This document shows positions 37,546 to 46,804 of a stretch of DNA of 64,000 nt, in pieces. Position numbers and translations under genes: made by a program. The stretch spans positions 1 through 64,000 of the forward strand of contig JADJBS010000005.1 in assembly GCA_016703665.1 (NCBI GenBank). Reading direction: 5' to 3'. The notes beneath the pieces are model-generated. The model ran no database searches. It was not told where the DNA came from and was given only the letters and a program-made list of their open reading frames with translations. Source of the DNA: Candidatus Defluviibacillus avedoerensis (GTDB lineage Bacteria > Pseudomonadota > Gammaproteobacteria > Burkholderiales > Burkholderiaceae_C). Numbering within the stretch: the stretch's first letter is position 1; each line of letters starts with the position of its first letter.

Positions 37546-38535
37546 TCATCGCAATGGCTGTGCTCGAATTCGCTCTGCAACAGTAATGGTCGGCTGGCCC
37601 GCAAAGGCATCCAGGCGTTTGCCCATGGCCTGCTCCAGCTGGTCCAACCTCAATTGCGGCGCAGGATGGGTGCTCATGGACAGCGAAAAGAGCGGATTGT
37701 CCGGCGCGGCTGAGCGCAGTTGCTGTAACACTGCCACCAGGCCAAACGGGTCAAAGCCTGCACGTGTTGCCAGTGCCACGCCATTGCGGTCAGCCTCCAG
37801 TTCGTCGCCTTGGTCCAGCCCACGGCTATACAGGTCGCGCCCTAGTGCCACAACCTGGGATGACAGGTTCTTCCCCACTGTGTTGTTGATCTTCGAGGCT
37901 GCGGCCTGCGCCAGCAACTGCGTGCCCAGGCTGGTCTGGGCGTTCTTGTTCATCGCTTTCAGGTGGTGTCTGGAGGTCACATGGGTGATTTCGTGGGCCA
38001 AAATGCCCGCCAACTCAGCCTCGTCTGCCACTCGGTCAACCAGACCTTTGGTGACGACAATATAGCCACCGGGTGCGGCAAACGCGTTGTAGCCAGGGTC
38101 ATCAAGCACGCCAAAGGTCCATTTCAGGTCGGGTCTGTCAGAGTGAAGTGCAATCCAACGTCCCAAGCGGTTGACGTAGCGTTGCAGGCCCATGTCTGGA
38201 TGCAAGGGCTTGCTGCCCAGCAGGACGGCTGCCAGGGTTCTGCCGATTTCAACCTCTTTGGGTTCGTCTATTTGCTCGACAGATTGGGTCAACAACTGGG
38301 CGATGTCACCGGCTTTGACGCCTGAGCTACCGCTACCGCTCAGAACGTTAGTGACGGCTGCCGGCGCTTGAGGCAGGTTTGGCAGACCTTGAACTGGTTT
38401 GATGAGCTGCTGGAACAGGCCTTTGAAGTCTTGTGCATGAAGGGGGAGCACTGCAGCGATGGCGATAGTCACCGTCCCCGCCGCCCAGGCCAGATGCGGC
38501 CATTCTCTGGTTGAAAGATCCAAGCCTTTCATCAC
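37546..38535 (-). CDS. M48-family zinc metallopeptidase
   Basis: 329 residues. An N-terminal hydrophobic stretch (LAWAAGTVTIAIAAVLPLHA) is a signal peptide or anchor. The protease domain has H181-E-I-T-H185 and the third ligand in DELEADRNGVALATRAG. The C-terminal STHPAPQLRLDQLEQAM is typical of BepA/LoiP-like periplasmic quality-control proteases. Its GTG/ATG start overlaps the stop of the SH3 gene upstream (38532), so the two are coupled. A paralogue with a damaged active site lies at 40003-41229. Confidence 0.88.
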   Translation of the reverse strand: MMKGLDLSTREWPHLAWAAGTVTIAIAAVLPLHAQDFKGLFQQLIKPVQGLPNLPQAPAAVTNVLSGSGSSGVKAGDIAQLLTQSVEQIDEPKEVEIGRTLAAVLLGSKPLHPDMGLQRYVNRLGRWIALHSDRPDLKWTFGVLDDPGYNAFAAPGGYIVVTKGLVDRVADEAELAGILAHEITHVTSRHHLKAMNKNAQTSLGTQLLAQAAASKINNTVGKNLSSQVVALGRDLYSRGLDQGDELEADRNGVALATRAGFDPFGLVAVLQQLRSAAPDNPLFSLSMSTHPAPQLRLDQLEQAMGKRLDAFAGQPTITVAERIRAQPLR

Positions 38536-39095
38536 GGCGCCTCCAGTGGCGGCACCTCACGCCGCTCCATGCCCGACGCAGCCGCAAACTGCTGGGCATC
38601 GATGGCCTCCACACGGTTGGCTTCCATCTGGTTCACGCGGTTAATGTCGGGCTGGGCATTGGCCAAGTCCTGCGCGTCAAGGCCCCGGATGCCTACTGTC
38701 GATGTGGCGACCGTTGCGTTTTGTTGAGCACCACCCTTGTTGAACAAGCCTGTTACGCCCCGCAGGAAGCCCGATGCGATACCACTGCCCGGTGCCGTAC
38801 TGGGGCTGCCAGCGTTGCCAATGTCAAACATGTGAATCCACCCCGTTGTGCCTGTGCTGGTGCGAACCTGCACCCATGGGCCGGAGCGCTCCGCCTGTCG
38901 CGTCAAGCTGGTCTGCGCTGGCAAACTGGCCAGAGATTTGGCCGTGTCTGCAGGGCCCTCGCGCAACTCGGTCGCACGCTTGGTGGTCATGGGCTCAGAC
39001 TGCGCCTGTGCACCCAAGGGCAACATGATGGTTGGCAAAGCCAGCATGCACGCCACCAATATTCGATCCAGTCGGGTTGAGATGAGGTGGTGCAT
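38532..39095 (-). CDS. Secreted SH3-like domain protein
   Basis: 187 residues. The start at ATG 39095 gives a signal peptide (ILVACMLALPTIMLPLGAQA). A bacterial SH3 domain follows: TTKRATELREGPADTAKSLA, then SGPWVQVRTSTGTTGWIHMF. The remainder is glycine/alanine-rich and low in structure, with GLFNKGGAQQNATVATSTVG and a helical end. Such domains bind cell-wall peptides or partner proteins. Gene coupling to the M48 peptidase and the same domain fused in the neighbouring M48 paralogue imply that the two proteins act together in the periplasm. Confidence 0.82.
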   Translation of the reverse strand: MHHLISTRLDRILVACMLALPTIMLPLGAQAQSEPMTTKRATELREGPADTAKSLASLPAQTSLTRQAERSGPWVQVRTSTGTTGWIHMFDIGNAGSPSTAPGSGIASGFLRGVTGLFNKGGAQQNATVATSTVGIRGLDAQDLANAQPDINRVNQMEANRVEAIDAQQFAAASGMERREVPPLEAP

Positions 39096-39185
39096 TTTCA
39101 AGAAAAGACGTCCTGCAAACAAGGGTGACCACAAGTCAAACCGTATGATAGCCCCATCGTTTCAATCAACACGCAAGGAGTCCCC

Positions 39186-39992
39186 ATGGATTTGGGCATT
39201 GCAGGCAAATGGGCGCTGGTCTGCGGCGCGAGCAAGGGCTTGGGGCTGGGCTGTGCGCAAGCACTGGCGCACGAGGGCGTCAATGTGATCATGGTCGCGC
39301 GTGGGGAGGAAGTTTTGGCCTCGTCTGCTGCTAAATTGGTAGCATCCTGTCAAGCACAAGCAGGCGGAAAGCCTGTTCCAAGTATTGAATTTGTAGCGGC
39401 AGATATCACCACAGAAGAGGGGCGTGCAGCCGTTTTTGCCAAACGACGCGATTTTGACATTGTGGTCACCAACGCTGGCGGTCCGCCACCGGGCGACTTC
39501 CGCGCTTGGGACCGGCAAGCATGGATCAAGGCGGTGGACGCCAACATGCTGACACCGATCGAGCTGATCAAATCGCAGGTGGATGGCATGGCCGCGCGGG
39601 GCTTTGGGCGTATCGTCAACATCACCTCCAGCTCAGTCAAGGCGCCTATCGATGTGCTTGGCCTGTCCAACGGTGCTCGCAGCGGGTTGACGGGTTTTGT
39701 GGCTGGTGTGGCGCGCACCCCTCTGGCTGCAGCCAATGTGACCATCAATAACTTGCTGCCCGGCGTGTTTGATACCGATCGCATCAAGGGCGTATCTAAG
39801 GTCCAGGCAGAGAAAGCAGGCACAACGGTCGAGGCAGTTGTGGAAGCACGCAAAAAGACGATACCAGCCCGGCGTTTGGGCAACATAGAGGAATTTGGCT
39901 CAACCTGTGCCTTTCTGTGTAGCCAGCAGGCCAGCTACATCACAGGCCAGAATGTGCTGATGGACGGGGGGGCATACCCGGGTACGTATTGA
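39186..39992 (+). CDS. SDR-family oxidoreductase with atypical catalytic site
   Basis: 268 residues, Rossmann fold. Cofactor motif GASKGLGLGCAQAL near the N-terminus, VTNAGGPPPGDF (NAG motif) and NITSSSVKAP with the expected active-site serine. The YxxxK motif is missing: the aligned stretch reads LGLSNGARSGLTGFV, putting N where Tyr and R where Lys would be. This variant recurs in a subfamily of beta-ketoacyl-ACP-reductase-like proteins, and is not simply damage, since the rest is well kept. The ending ITGQNVLMDGGAYPGTY is typical SDR. Substrate unknown. It lies divergently between the two M48 clusters. Confidence 0.85.
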   Translation: MDLGIAGKWALVCGASKGLGLGCAQALAHEGVNVIMVARGEEVLASSAAKLVASCQAQAGGKPVPSIEFVAADITTEEGRAAVFAKRRDFDIVVTNAGGPPPGDFRAWDRQAWIKAVDANMLTPIELIKSQVDGMAARGFGRIVNITSSSVKAPIDVLGLSNGARSGLTGFVAGVARTPLAAANVTINNLLPGVFDTDRIKGVSKVQAEKAGTTVEAVVEARKKTIPARRLGNIEEFGSTCAFLCSQQASYITGQNVLMDGGAYPGTY

Positions 39993-40002
39993 GGGGTCGC
40001 CT

Positions 40003-41229
40003 CTAGCGGGAGGCGTGTGGGCTTGCGTCCAGCGACCGGCTTTTGAGTTCAGCCAGACGGTCCGGAATGCGTCTGGCTGGGGCATTCTCCAGGTTGTCGA
40101 AACGGTCCTCAACCACCGTGACCAAATGGTCGACGCGGGCCTGGGGGGGCGGCAGCTTCTCGATGATGGGCTCAAAGGGAGCTTTGCGGAACATACCCAC
40201 ATCAGCCAGGCGTTTGAGCAAGCCACGCAGACCATGGGCTTCGAGACCTGTTCGTGCACAAAGCTCGGTCGCCAGCACGTCTGCTTCCAGTTGATCTGGC
40301 AAGCCTGGTGTGTCCAGGACGCCACCGCGCAAGTGGTAACGCTCAGCCACCATGACAATTTCGTGCGCCAGCACACCAGCCAATTCGGCTTCATTTTCTA
40401 CACGTTCAAGCAGGCCCTGAGTCACAAAGACATAGCCGCCCGGCGCAGAAAAAGCGTCAAAACCATGGTCATTGATGACGGCAAAAGTCCACTCGACATC
40501 TGGTCGGGAGGACTCAGTGCTCAACCATCTTCCCAGCAGATTGATGTAGTGTTGCGTCGCAACGTCTGTCACCAATGTCCTGCCTGCCAGGCGCTTGGCA
40601 GCAAAGCTTTGGCCCATGGTTTTTTCCAGTGCCATGGCAGGTTCAATGGGGGGGGGCTGACCTGCGTTGCCCGGGGTGCGTCGCGTAGCCCGAGGCAACT
40701 TGACCAGTCCCAATCCACCTGAGAATCCAAACTCACGCGCTTTTTCGGTTGACTGGGCAAACGTCGCCGCTTGCACGAGTTGATCCATCCCGGGTGTGTT
40801 TGCGTTCAGGAGTGCCGCGTCCATGACTGCAGTCGGAGGGGCATCCTTACGGGGTGGAATGCGCAAGGCGGTGACGGCTTCAGGCAGTGCGGGGGCCACA
40901 CCCGCAGACGCAGGCAAAGCCAGGTCCAGGGCCTGAACCCAACCCGTAGGACCACTGCTGACACGGATGTGTACCCATGGGCCGTAGCGCCCACCTGTGG
41001 TGTCCACCACCGCTCCTGCGTTGACAAGTCCCAGGATGCGCGACACGCTGACCGGTTCAAGGTAGAGACTCGATTGGCGTACCAGCTCCACAGGCTCCGC
41101 CAAGCTGAGCGGCGCAGAGAGACTACTCAGTAACGTCACGCCAGCGGCCGCCCACAGGCGCCTCGTCACCAGCTGAATTCGTGGCCGAGTTTGCAAACTA
41201 GGGTGGGTTGATGGAGTGAGGCTGTGCAT
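40003..41229 (-). CDS. M48-like peptidase fused to SH3 domain, HExxH damaged
   Basis: About 408 residues. A basic N-terminus and hydrophobic segment (LWAAAGVTLLSSLSAPLSLA) form a signal peptide. An SH3 domain covers about residues 50-110 (YGPWVHIRVSSGPTGWVQAL), then a linker, then an M48 domain (WTFAVINDHGFDAFSAPGGY). The zinc motif reads AHEIVMVAERYH: the second zinc histidine of HExxH is a methionine, while the later QLEADVLA ligand is kept. The product is probably a catalytically dead paralogue of the protease at 37546. Several ATGs cluster at the start (41247, 41238, 41229); I use the last. Confidence 0.8.
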   Translation of the reverse strand: MHSLTPSTHPSLQTRPRIQLVTRRLWAAAGVTLLSSLSAPLSLAEPVELVRQSSLYLEPVSVSRILGLVNAGAVVDTTGGRYGPWVHIRVSSGPTGWVQALDLALPASAGVAPALPEAVTALRIPPRKDAPPTAVMDAALLNANTPGMDQLVQAATFAQSTEKAREFGFSGGLGLVKLPRATRRTPGNAGQPPPIEPAMALEKTMGQSFAAKRLAGRTLVTDVATQHYINLLGRWLSTESSRPDVEWTFAVINDHGFDAFSAPGGYVFVTQGLLERVENEAELAGVLAHEIVMVAERYHLRGGVLDTPGLPDQLEADVLATELCARTGLEAHGLRGLLKRLADVGMFRKAPFEPIIEKLPPPQARVDHLVTVVEDRFDNLENAPARRIPDRLAELKSRSLDASPHASR

Positions 41230-41347
41230 GATGCGCATTATCACCAAGCCCGGGTCAGGCGAGAATACGGTGGAAGTGACTGCTGGGCCCTATCCGCGGC
41301 AGTTTGGTCGACAAGTTCATTCGAGTAATTCACAACCAGGAGATTTC

Positions 41348-42331
41348 ATGAGCAAAGCAATATGCATCGAACAATATGGTGGCCCCGAACAGTTGAAGCT
41401 GGTGGACGTGCCGGTGGGTGAACCCGGCCCAGGCCAGATCCGTATCCGGCACAAGGCGGTGGGACTGAACTTTATTGACGTGTACCAGCGCACAGGTCTC
41501 TATCAGAATCCTTTGCCGCTGCAACTGGGCATGGAGGCCTCGGGCGTGGTCGAGGCAGTAGGCGAGGGGGTGACTCATCTGCAGGTGGGGGATCGGGCCG
41601 CCTATGCAGCCAATCCGCCTGGATCGTATTGCGAAGAGCGCGTGATGCCTGCCATGAATGTGTGCAAGCTACCTGATGCGATCAGTTTTGAAACAGGCGC
41701 CGCCATGATGCTCAAGGGCTTGACCGCGCAATACCTGTTGCGTCGCACTTTGCCCCAGGCGGGTTTGCAACCAGGCGACTTTGTGCTGTTTCATGCGGCT
41801 GCCGGTGGCGTGGGCCTGATTGCCTGCCAATGGGCGAAGGCCCTGGGTTTACAGCTGATTGGCACAGCTGGCTCTGATGCCAAATGCGCCTTGGCTGCTG
41901 AACATGGGGCTGCCTTTACGATCAACTATGCCAAGGAGGACTTTGCTGTCCGTGTCAAAGCCATCACCGGGGGAAAAGGTGTGAAGGTGGTTTATGACTC
42001 GGTGGGCAAGGACACCTGGGACAAATCCCTTGACTGTCTATCTCCATTTGGTCTGATGGCCAGTTTTGGCAACGCCAGCGGCCCGGCGCCTGCCTTTGCA
42101 CCGGGGATGCTGGGTGCCAAAGGATCCCTGTATGTGACGCGCCAAACCCTGTTCACCCATATCAGCTCGCGTGCCGCCACACAGGGCATGGCCGATGAAT
42201 TGTTTGCCGTGGTGACGAGTGGGCAGGTCAAGATCCGGATTGATCAGCGTTTTGCGTTGGAGGATGTGCAGTCAGCGCACCGGGCACTGGAGGCGCGCCA
42301 GACCACGGGCTGCACGATCCTGACACTTTGA
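41348..42331 (+). CDS. NADPH:quinone oxidoreductase (zinc-independent MDR family)
   Basis: 327 residues, close in size and sequence to QorA. N-terminal GroES-like domain (YGGPEQLKLVDVPVGEPGPG, GLNFIDVYQRTGLYQNPLPL). The cofactor loop HAAAGGVGLIACQWAKALGL lies near residue 150, followed by GSDAKCALAAEHGA and VVYDSVGKDTWD. The catalytic zinc cysteines of alcohol dehydrogenases are absent, as expected for quinone reductases. ATG 41348 follows a clear AGGAG site. Its stop overlaps the Nudix start. Confidence 0.92.
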   Translation: MSKAICIEQYGGPEQLKLVDVPVGEPGPGQIRIRHKAVGLNFIDVYQRTGLYQNPLPLQLGMEASGVVEAVGEGVTHLQVGDRAAYAANPPGSYCEERVMPAMNVCKLPDAISFETGAAMMLKGLTAQYLLRRTLPQAGLQPGDFVLFHAAAGGVGLIACQWAKALGLQLIGTAGSDAKCALAAEHGAAFTINYAKEDFAVRVKAITGGKGVKVVYDSVGKDTWDKSLDCLSPFGLMASFGNASGPAPAFAPGMLGAKGSLYVTRQTLFTHISSRAATQGMADELFAVVTSGQVKIRIDQRFALEDVQSAHRALEARQTTGCTILTL

Positions 42332-43128
42332 TGCCCGACTGGAAAGACTGGCTAACCTCTGCGCGTGCACGGGTGCAGGTTCAGCCACGACGGCCACGTG
42401 TTCCGTTTCTGCTCAATGGCGAGGTCATTGGCTCTGTTGAACCCGGTTTTCTGATTCCATTTGTCCATTCAGGCAAACCTGGTGGATATTGTTTGCTACA
42501 AAATAACGGGCATTCGACATGGGAGTTGAATGGTGATGCGTCGGCGGGGTTAGCTGAACTTGCGCTGGAGTTGAGAAACGCCGGGCTGACGGGAGCCTGG
42601 CGCAATGAACTGCTGCGGGTCAACAATGTTCATGGTCACCAGGTGGCTGTGGTTGAGCGTGCTGCCGTTCGTCCCCTGGGAATCTCGACACATGCGGTGC
42701 ATCTTGTCGGCTTTACGGCAGATGACCGGATTTGGGTGCAGCAGCGGGCACTGAGCAAAGCCACTGATCCAGGCCAGTGGGACACGCTGATGGGCGGGAT
42801 GGTGTCAGCAACGGACAGTTTGGCGCAAGCCCTCGCACGCGAAAGCTGGGAGGAAGCTGGATTGCAACTGGAACAGATGCAGGGGCTGGTGCATCGAGGA
42901 CACATCGACTTCACAGGACCCTCGCACGATGCCCACGGCGCAGGCTACTTGGTTGAGCGCATCGATTGGTATACCTGCACCCTGCCCACAGGGGTGGTTC
43001 CGACCAATCAGGATGGTGAGGTTGAACAATTCGCCTGCCTGTCATGTGATGAGGTGCTGGCTTTGCTCGGTCAGGGGCGGTTCACCCTGGAGGCAGGGCT
43101 CATCCTCGGGGTTGCAATGGGTTTATGA
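42328..43128 (+). CDS. Nudix hydrolase with N-terminal DUF4743 domain
   Basis: 266 residues. The N-terminal 115 residues are DUF4743-like, and the Nudix domain starts near VHLVGFTADDRIWVQQRALS. The Nudix box is GGMVSATDSLAQALARES followed by WEEAGL; the REXXEE core (RESWEE) is complete. This arrangement is found in proteins annotated as thiamine-pyrophosphokinase-like Nudix enzymes in fungi and proteobacteria. The substrate is probably a damaged or phosphorylated metabolite. Coupled by a 4-base overlap to the quinone oxidoreductase. Confidence 0.88.
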   Translation: MMPDWKDWLTSARARVQVQPRRPRVPFLLNGEVIGSVEPGFLIPFVHSGKPGGYCLLQNNGHSTWELNGDASAGLAELALELRNAGLTGAWRNELLRVNNVHGHQVAVVERAAVRPLGISTHAVHLVGFTADDRIWVQQRALSKATDPGQWDTLMGGMVSATDSLAQALARESWEEAGLQLEQMQGLVHRGHIDFTGPSHDAHGAGYLVERIDWYTCTLPTGVVPTNQDGEVEQFACLSCDEVLALLGQGRFTLEAGLILGVAMGL

Positions 43129-43159
43129 AATGCGTAGAGTGCAAGTTTTTGAGGGAAAA

Positions 43160-43699
43160 ATGATGCGGATCTCAACATGGCTGCTGGGTGTGATGTTGTT
43201 GGCCATGGGCGGCTGTACCACCATGTCAGTCGAGGAATGCAAGGTGGCGCGCTGGGGCGAGGTAGGCTTGCGAGACGGGCTGGCCGGTCAGCCACTGTCC
43301 AAACTCGATGACCTTTCCAAGGATTGTGCCGAGGCAAAGGTGACCGTGGACACCAATGCCTACCTGCAAGGGCGCGACCAGGGCTTGATCACTTACTGCC
43401 GCCCAGGCAACGCAGTGAAGTTAGGGCTTGAAGGCAAGTACTACCAGGGCGCTTGCCCCGCATCAATCGACGCAGACTTCCGCCGACGCTATGGTGTTGG
43501 GCGAGAGGTGTACGACTCCCGTGAGCAGGTGCGAAACCTGGACAGTCGTCGCATGGGCTTGGAGCGTCAGTTGAGGGATGCTCAAAAAGACGATGATCGA
43601 CGCAAGTACCGCAACGAGCTGAGTGATCTGGATTACAGCTTGCGCAGGGCACGTGATCGTGTGCGCGACGCTGAATGGGCGCTTGACCGCATGCGGTAA
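43160..43699 (+). CDS. DUF2799 lipoprotein
   Basis: 179 residues starting at ATG 43160. The signal peptide ends in the lipobox LLAMGGC, so it should be a lipid-anchored periplasmic protein. DUF2799 marks are ECKVARWGEVGLRDGLAGQP, GRDQGLITYCRPGNAVKLG and a charged coiled-coil end (DSREQVRNLDSRRMGLERQL onward). No function is established for the family. It follows the Nudix gene by 31 bases. Confidence 0.85.
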   Translation: MMRISTWLLGVMLLAMGGCTTMSVEECKVARWGEVGLRDGLAGQPLSKLDDLSKDCAEAKVTVDTNAYLQGRDQGLITYCRPGNAVKLGLEGKYYQGACPASIDADFRRRYGVGREVYDSREQVRNLDSRRMGLERQLRDAQKDDDRRKYRNELSDLDYSLRRARDRVRDAEWALDRMR

Positions 43700-43724
43700 G
43701 CCGACACCCAAAAATCAAGCTTTC

Positions 43725-44408
43725 TCAGTGAAGGCTACCGGCCCCGCCGGTGATGTCCAGTTTGTGGGTCACGGCTGCGTCCAGCGCAGCTTTGAGCCCA
43801 CTGACCATTAAATCCAGGGCCATGGAAGGTGGTCTTGGCGCACCTTTCGTGGCGATGTTGGCGGCTTGCTCGGGTAAGTAGGGCACGTGCACAAAACCAC
43901 CACGCACTTCCTGCAAGGCGCGCTGGCTGCTCAGGCGATGCATGAGTCCGTAAAAAACATGGTTGCAGACAAAGGTGCCTGCGCTCTGCGAAACCTCGGC
44001 AGTTGCACCTGCCGCCATGGCTGCTTGAGTCATGGCTTTGATCGGCAGGGAGCTGAAGTAGCCAACCGGCCCACCTTTGACCACTGGCGTATCGACCGGC
44101 TGTTGCTGCGCATTGTCTGGAATACGGGCGTCGTTGATGTTGATTGCTACCCGCTCAAAAGACATGGCCTGGCGGCCACCCGCTTGGCCAACGCAAACCA
44201 CCAGCATGGGTCTGTGTTTACGCAACTGCACGCCCAGTGCCTGCAGCGAATCGTCAAATACGGTGGGCAAGATGCCCGCCACGACGAGATGGTCTGCGAT
44301 GTGTTGACCGTTCAATGCATGTGCGATCTGTGAGCTGGGGTTAACAGTTTCACCGCCAAATGGTGCAAATCCGGTGACCAAAATCCTGGGTTTCAAGGGT
44401 TGCGGCAT
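43725..44408 (-). CDS. pcp: Pyroglutamyl-peptidase I
   Basis: 227 residues, a cytosolic C15 cysteine peptidase removing N-terminal pyroglutamate. Family marks: ILVTGFAPFGGETVNPS at the N-terminus, FERVAININDARIPDN carrying the active-site glutamate, the nucleophile cysteine in SAGTFVCNHVFYGLM, and the histidine segment GGFVHVPYLPEQ. Intact. Divergent from the helicase gene across 57 bases. Confidence 0.94.
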   Translation of the reverse strand: MPQPLKPRILVTGFAPFGGETVNPSSQIAHALNGQHIADHLVVAGILPTVFDDSLQALGVQLRKHRPMLVVCVGQAGGRQAMSFERVAININDARIPDNAQQQPVDTPVVKGGPVGYFSSLPIKAMTQAAMAAGATAEVSQSAGTFVCNHVFYGLMHRLSSQRALQEVRGGFVHVPYLPEQAANIATKGAPRPPSMALDLMVSGLKAALDAAVTHKLDITGGAGSLH

Positions 44409-44465
44409 GGGGACACTCTATCAAAATTGGATGAATTTGCAGGAGATGCGACAATACCCGGCTAA

Positions 44466-45941
44466 ATGACTGCATCTTTTTCCAATTTATCGCTGGCCGA
44501 ACCGCTGGCCCGAGCCGTGGCCGAAATGGGCTACGAGAGCATGACGCCCATCCAGGCGCAGGCCATTCCTGTGGTGTTGACCGGCAAAGATGTGATGGGC
44601 GCAGCCCAGACCGGTACCGGTAAGACGGCGGCGTTTTCGCTCCCACTCTTGCAACGCCTGCTCAAACATGAGAACGCCTCTACATCGCCTGCACGCCATC
44701 CGGTACGGGCGCTGGTGCTTTTGCCCACGCGCGAGTTGGCTGACCAGGTAGCGCAGCAAGTCAAGCTGTACGCTAAATACACCCAACTGCGCAGCGCCGT
44801 GGTGTTCGGTGGCATGGACATGAAGCCTCAAACGATTGAGTTGAAGGCTGGCGTGGAAGTACTGGTCGCCACTCCGGGTCGTCTGCTGGATCACATTGAA
44901 GCCAAGAACTGCGTGCTGAACCAGGTGGAATATGTGGTGCTGGATGAAGCAGATCGCATGCTGGACATTGGCTTTTTACCCGATCTGCAGCGCATTTTGA
45001 GCTATCTGCCTAAGACACGGACCACCTTGCTTTTTTCTGCCACGTTCTCTCCCGAGATCAAGCGTCTGGCAGGCAGTTATCTGCAGGATCCGATCACCAT
45101 TGAAGTCGCCCGGCCAAACGAAACGGCATCCACGGTCTCGCAGCATTTTTATGGCGTACCGGACGAAGAAAAGCGTCATGCGCTGCACACGCTGCTCAAG
45201 CAAAATGGCATCAAACAAGCCTTTGTGTTTGTGAATAGCAAGCTGGGCTGCGCACGGCTGGCACGTTCTTTGGAGCGGGAGGGCTCAGGCCACGGCGCTG
45301 CACGGTGATAAGAGCCAGGACGAACGGCTGAAAGCACTGGACGCCTTCAAAAAGGCGAGGTTGACTTGCTGGTCGCCACCGATGTGGCTGCACGTGGTCT
45401 GGACATCAAGGATGTGCCAGCGGTGTTCAACTTTGACATCCCGTTCAACGCCGAAGATTATGTGCACCGCATTGGCCGGACTGGCCGTGCAGATGCCTCA
45501 GGGCTGGCGATCAGCTTTGTGTCGCATACAGACCAGCGTCTGGTAGGCGACATCGAGAAACTGCGCAAACGCAAGATCGAGATCGAAGCGGTTGAATTTG
45601 AAGAGGACCGCCCCCGAGGCAGGATCAATACGGGACGCCGTCATTGGGGCGAGGACGATCCACGCGATGCGCAAGATACGTCAGTGGCGCAATCTGATCG
45701 ACCTTCAGACCGCGCAAGCCGCGACACGCGCAGCCGTCGGGGCGGCTTCGTGCCCGCCCCTGTGTCACGAGACCCGTTCTTTGACAAGCCCTATGAGCCC
45801 GACAGTGCGCAGGCGCGGCCCTCGTGGGAAGCTCAGGTGTCAGCCAAGCCTGCACGTGCCATATCGGCCAACATCAAGCCTCGCCGCAAGGTGGCCGCGC
45901 TGTTCAAAATGCCGCAAACGCCAGAAACTTCCGAGGCCTGA
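44466..45941 (+). CDS. rhlE: DEAD-box RNA helicase (RhlE-like), locally frameshifted
   Basis: ATP-dependent RNA helicase of about 491 codons. Q-motif and motif I: GYESMTPIQAQAIPVVLTGK and AAQTGTGKTAAF; DEAD box VLDEADRMLDIGF; SAT as LLFSATFSPEIKRL; motif V/VI ATDVAARGLDIKDVP and HRIGRTGRA. The C-terminus is basic and RG-rich. The frame is interrupted between about 45285 and 45360. Three single-base losses in G runs (for example GAGGGCTCAGG and AAAAAGGCGAGG) would restore the expected LHGDKSQDERLKALDAFKK context. The total length is an exact multiple of three, consistent with three such losses. Probably sequence error; otherwise the helicase would lack motif VI. Confidence 0.87.
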
Positions 45942-45961
45942 AGAACGCCTGGGTTGGTTGA

Positions 45962-46780
45962 TCAACCTGGCTTTTGCGCTTGCGCGCACCGCGTCTGAAT
46001 CACCTCCCGTGTCGCCAGGTTGATCGCGCTCAAGCAGCCACCCCAAACACAACCGGTGTCCAAAGCGATCAAGTTGGGGAGGTTGATCAGTCCCAGTGTG
46101 GACCAATGGCCAAAAGCGACGGTGGTGTCCTCTGTCAAACGCCCGGGCACTTCAAACCAGGGCATATAGCCTACTGGTGCCCCCCCAGCGCCCTCTTTGG
46201 TGTCGAATTCCATTTCACCGTCTTGCGTACAAAACCGCAAGCGAGTCAGTGCGTTGACGATCACGCGCAATCGCTTGATGCCACTGAGGCCATCGCGCCA
46301 TGCAAAGGGCTTGTTGCCGTACATCTCCAGCAGAAAGGCAGGCAGATCGTTCCCACGCAAGACGGTTTCCAGTTCGCGTGAAAGCGCGATTGTTTTTGAG
46401 ACGTCCCACGAAGGCAGCACCCCTGCATGCACCATGAGTACGCCCTGCTCAAGCATGGCCATGTGCTGATGCTGCACCCAGTCTATCAATGCTTCGCGGT
46501 CTGGCGCGTCCAGGATGTCTTGCACGGTATCGCCGTGTTTGAGCATTCGTACACCGTGCGCGCTCGCCAGGAAGTGCAGGTCATGGTTGCCCAGCAGGCA
46601 CTTTGCGGACGCGCCCAGAGTCATCAAGCGGCGCAGCACGCCCAAGGAGTCTGGCCCACGGTTGACCAGGTCACCCAACAGGAAGACTGTGTCACGACTT
46701 GCGGAGAAATCAATTTGTTTCAACAGGGTGTCGAGCGCGCCATTGCAGCCCTGAACATCGCCAATACAGTACATTGCCAT
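45962..46780 (-). CDS. apaH: Symmetrical bis(5'-nucleosyl)-tetraphosphatase
   Basis: 272 residues, a metallophosphoesterase that splits Ap4A to two ADP. The motifs are all visible: YCIGDVQGCNGALDTLL (GDVQG), FLLGDLVNRGPDSL (GDLVNRG) and CLLGNHDLHFLA (GNHD). Later metal-binding positions lie in VMVHAGVLPSWD and FGHWSTLG. In other bacteria ApaH also removes Np4 caps from RNA. Divergent from the CNNM gene over 24 bases. Confidence 0.95.
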   Translation of the reverse strand: MAMYCIGDVQGCNGALDTLLKQIDFSASRDTVFLLGDLVNRGPDSLGVLRRLMTLGASAKCLLGNHDLHFLASAHGVRMLKHGDTVQDILDAPDREALIDWVQHQHMAMLEQGVLMVHAGVLPSWDVSKTIALSRELETVLRGNDLPAFLLEMYGNKPFAWRDGLSGIKRLRVIVNALTRLRFCTQDGEMEFDTKEGAGGAPVGYMPWFEVPGRLTEDTTVAFGHWSTLGLINLPNLIALDTGCVWGGCLSAINLATREVIQTRCAQAQKPG

Positions 46781-46804
46781 GGTGTTGATTTTCGTCTGTG
46801 ATTG

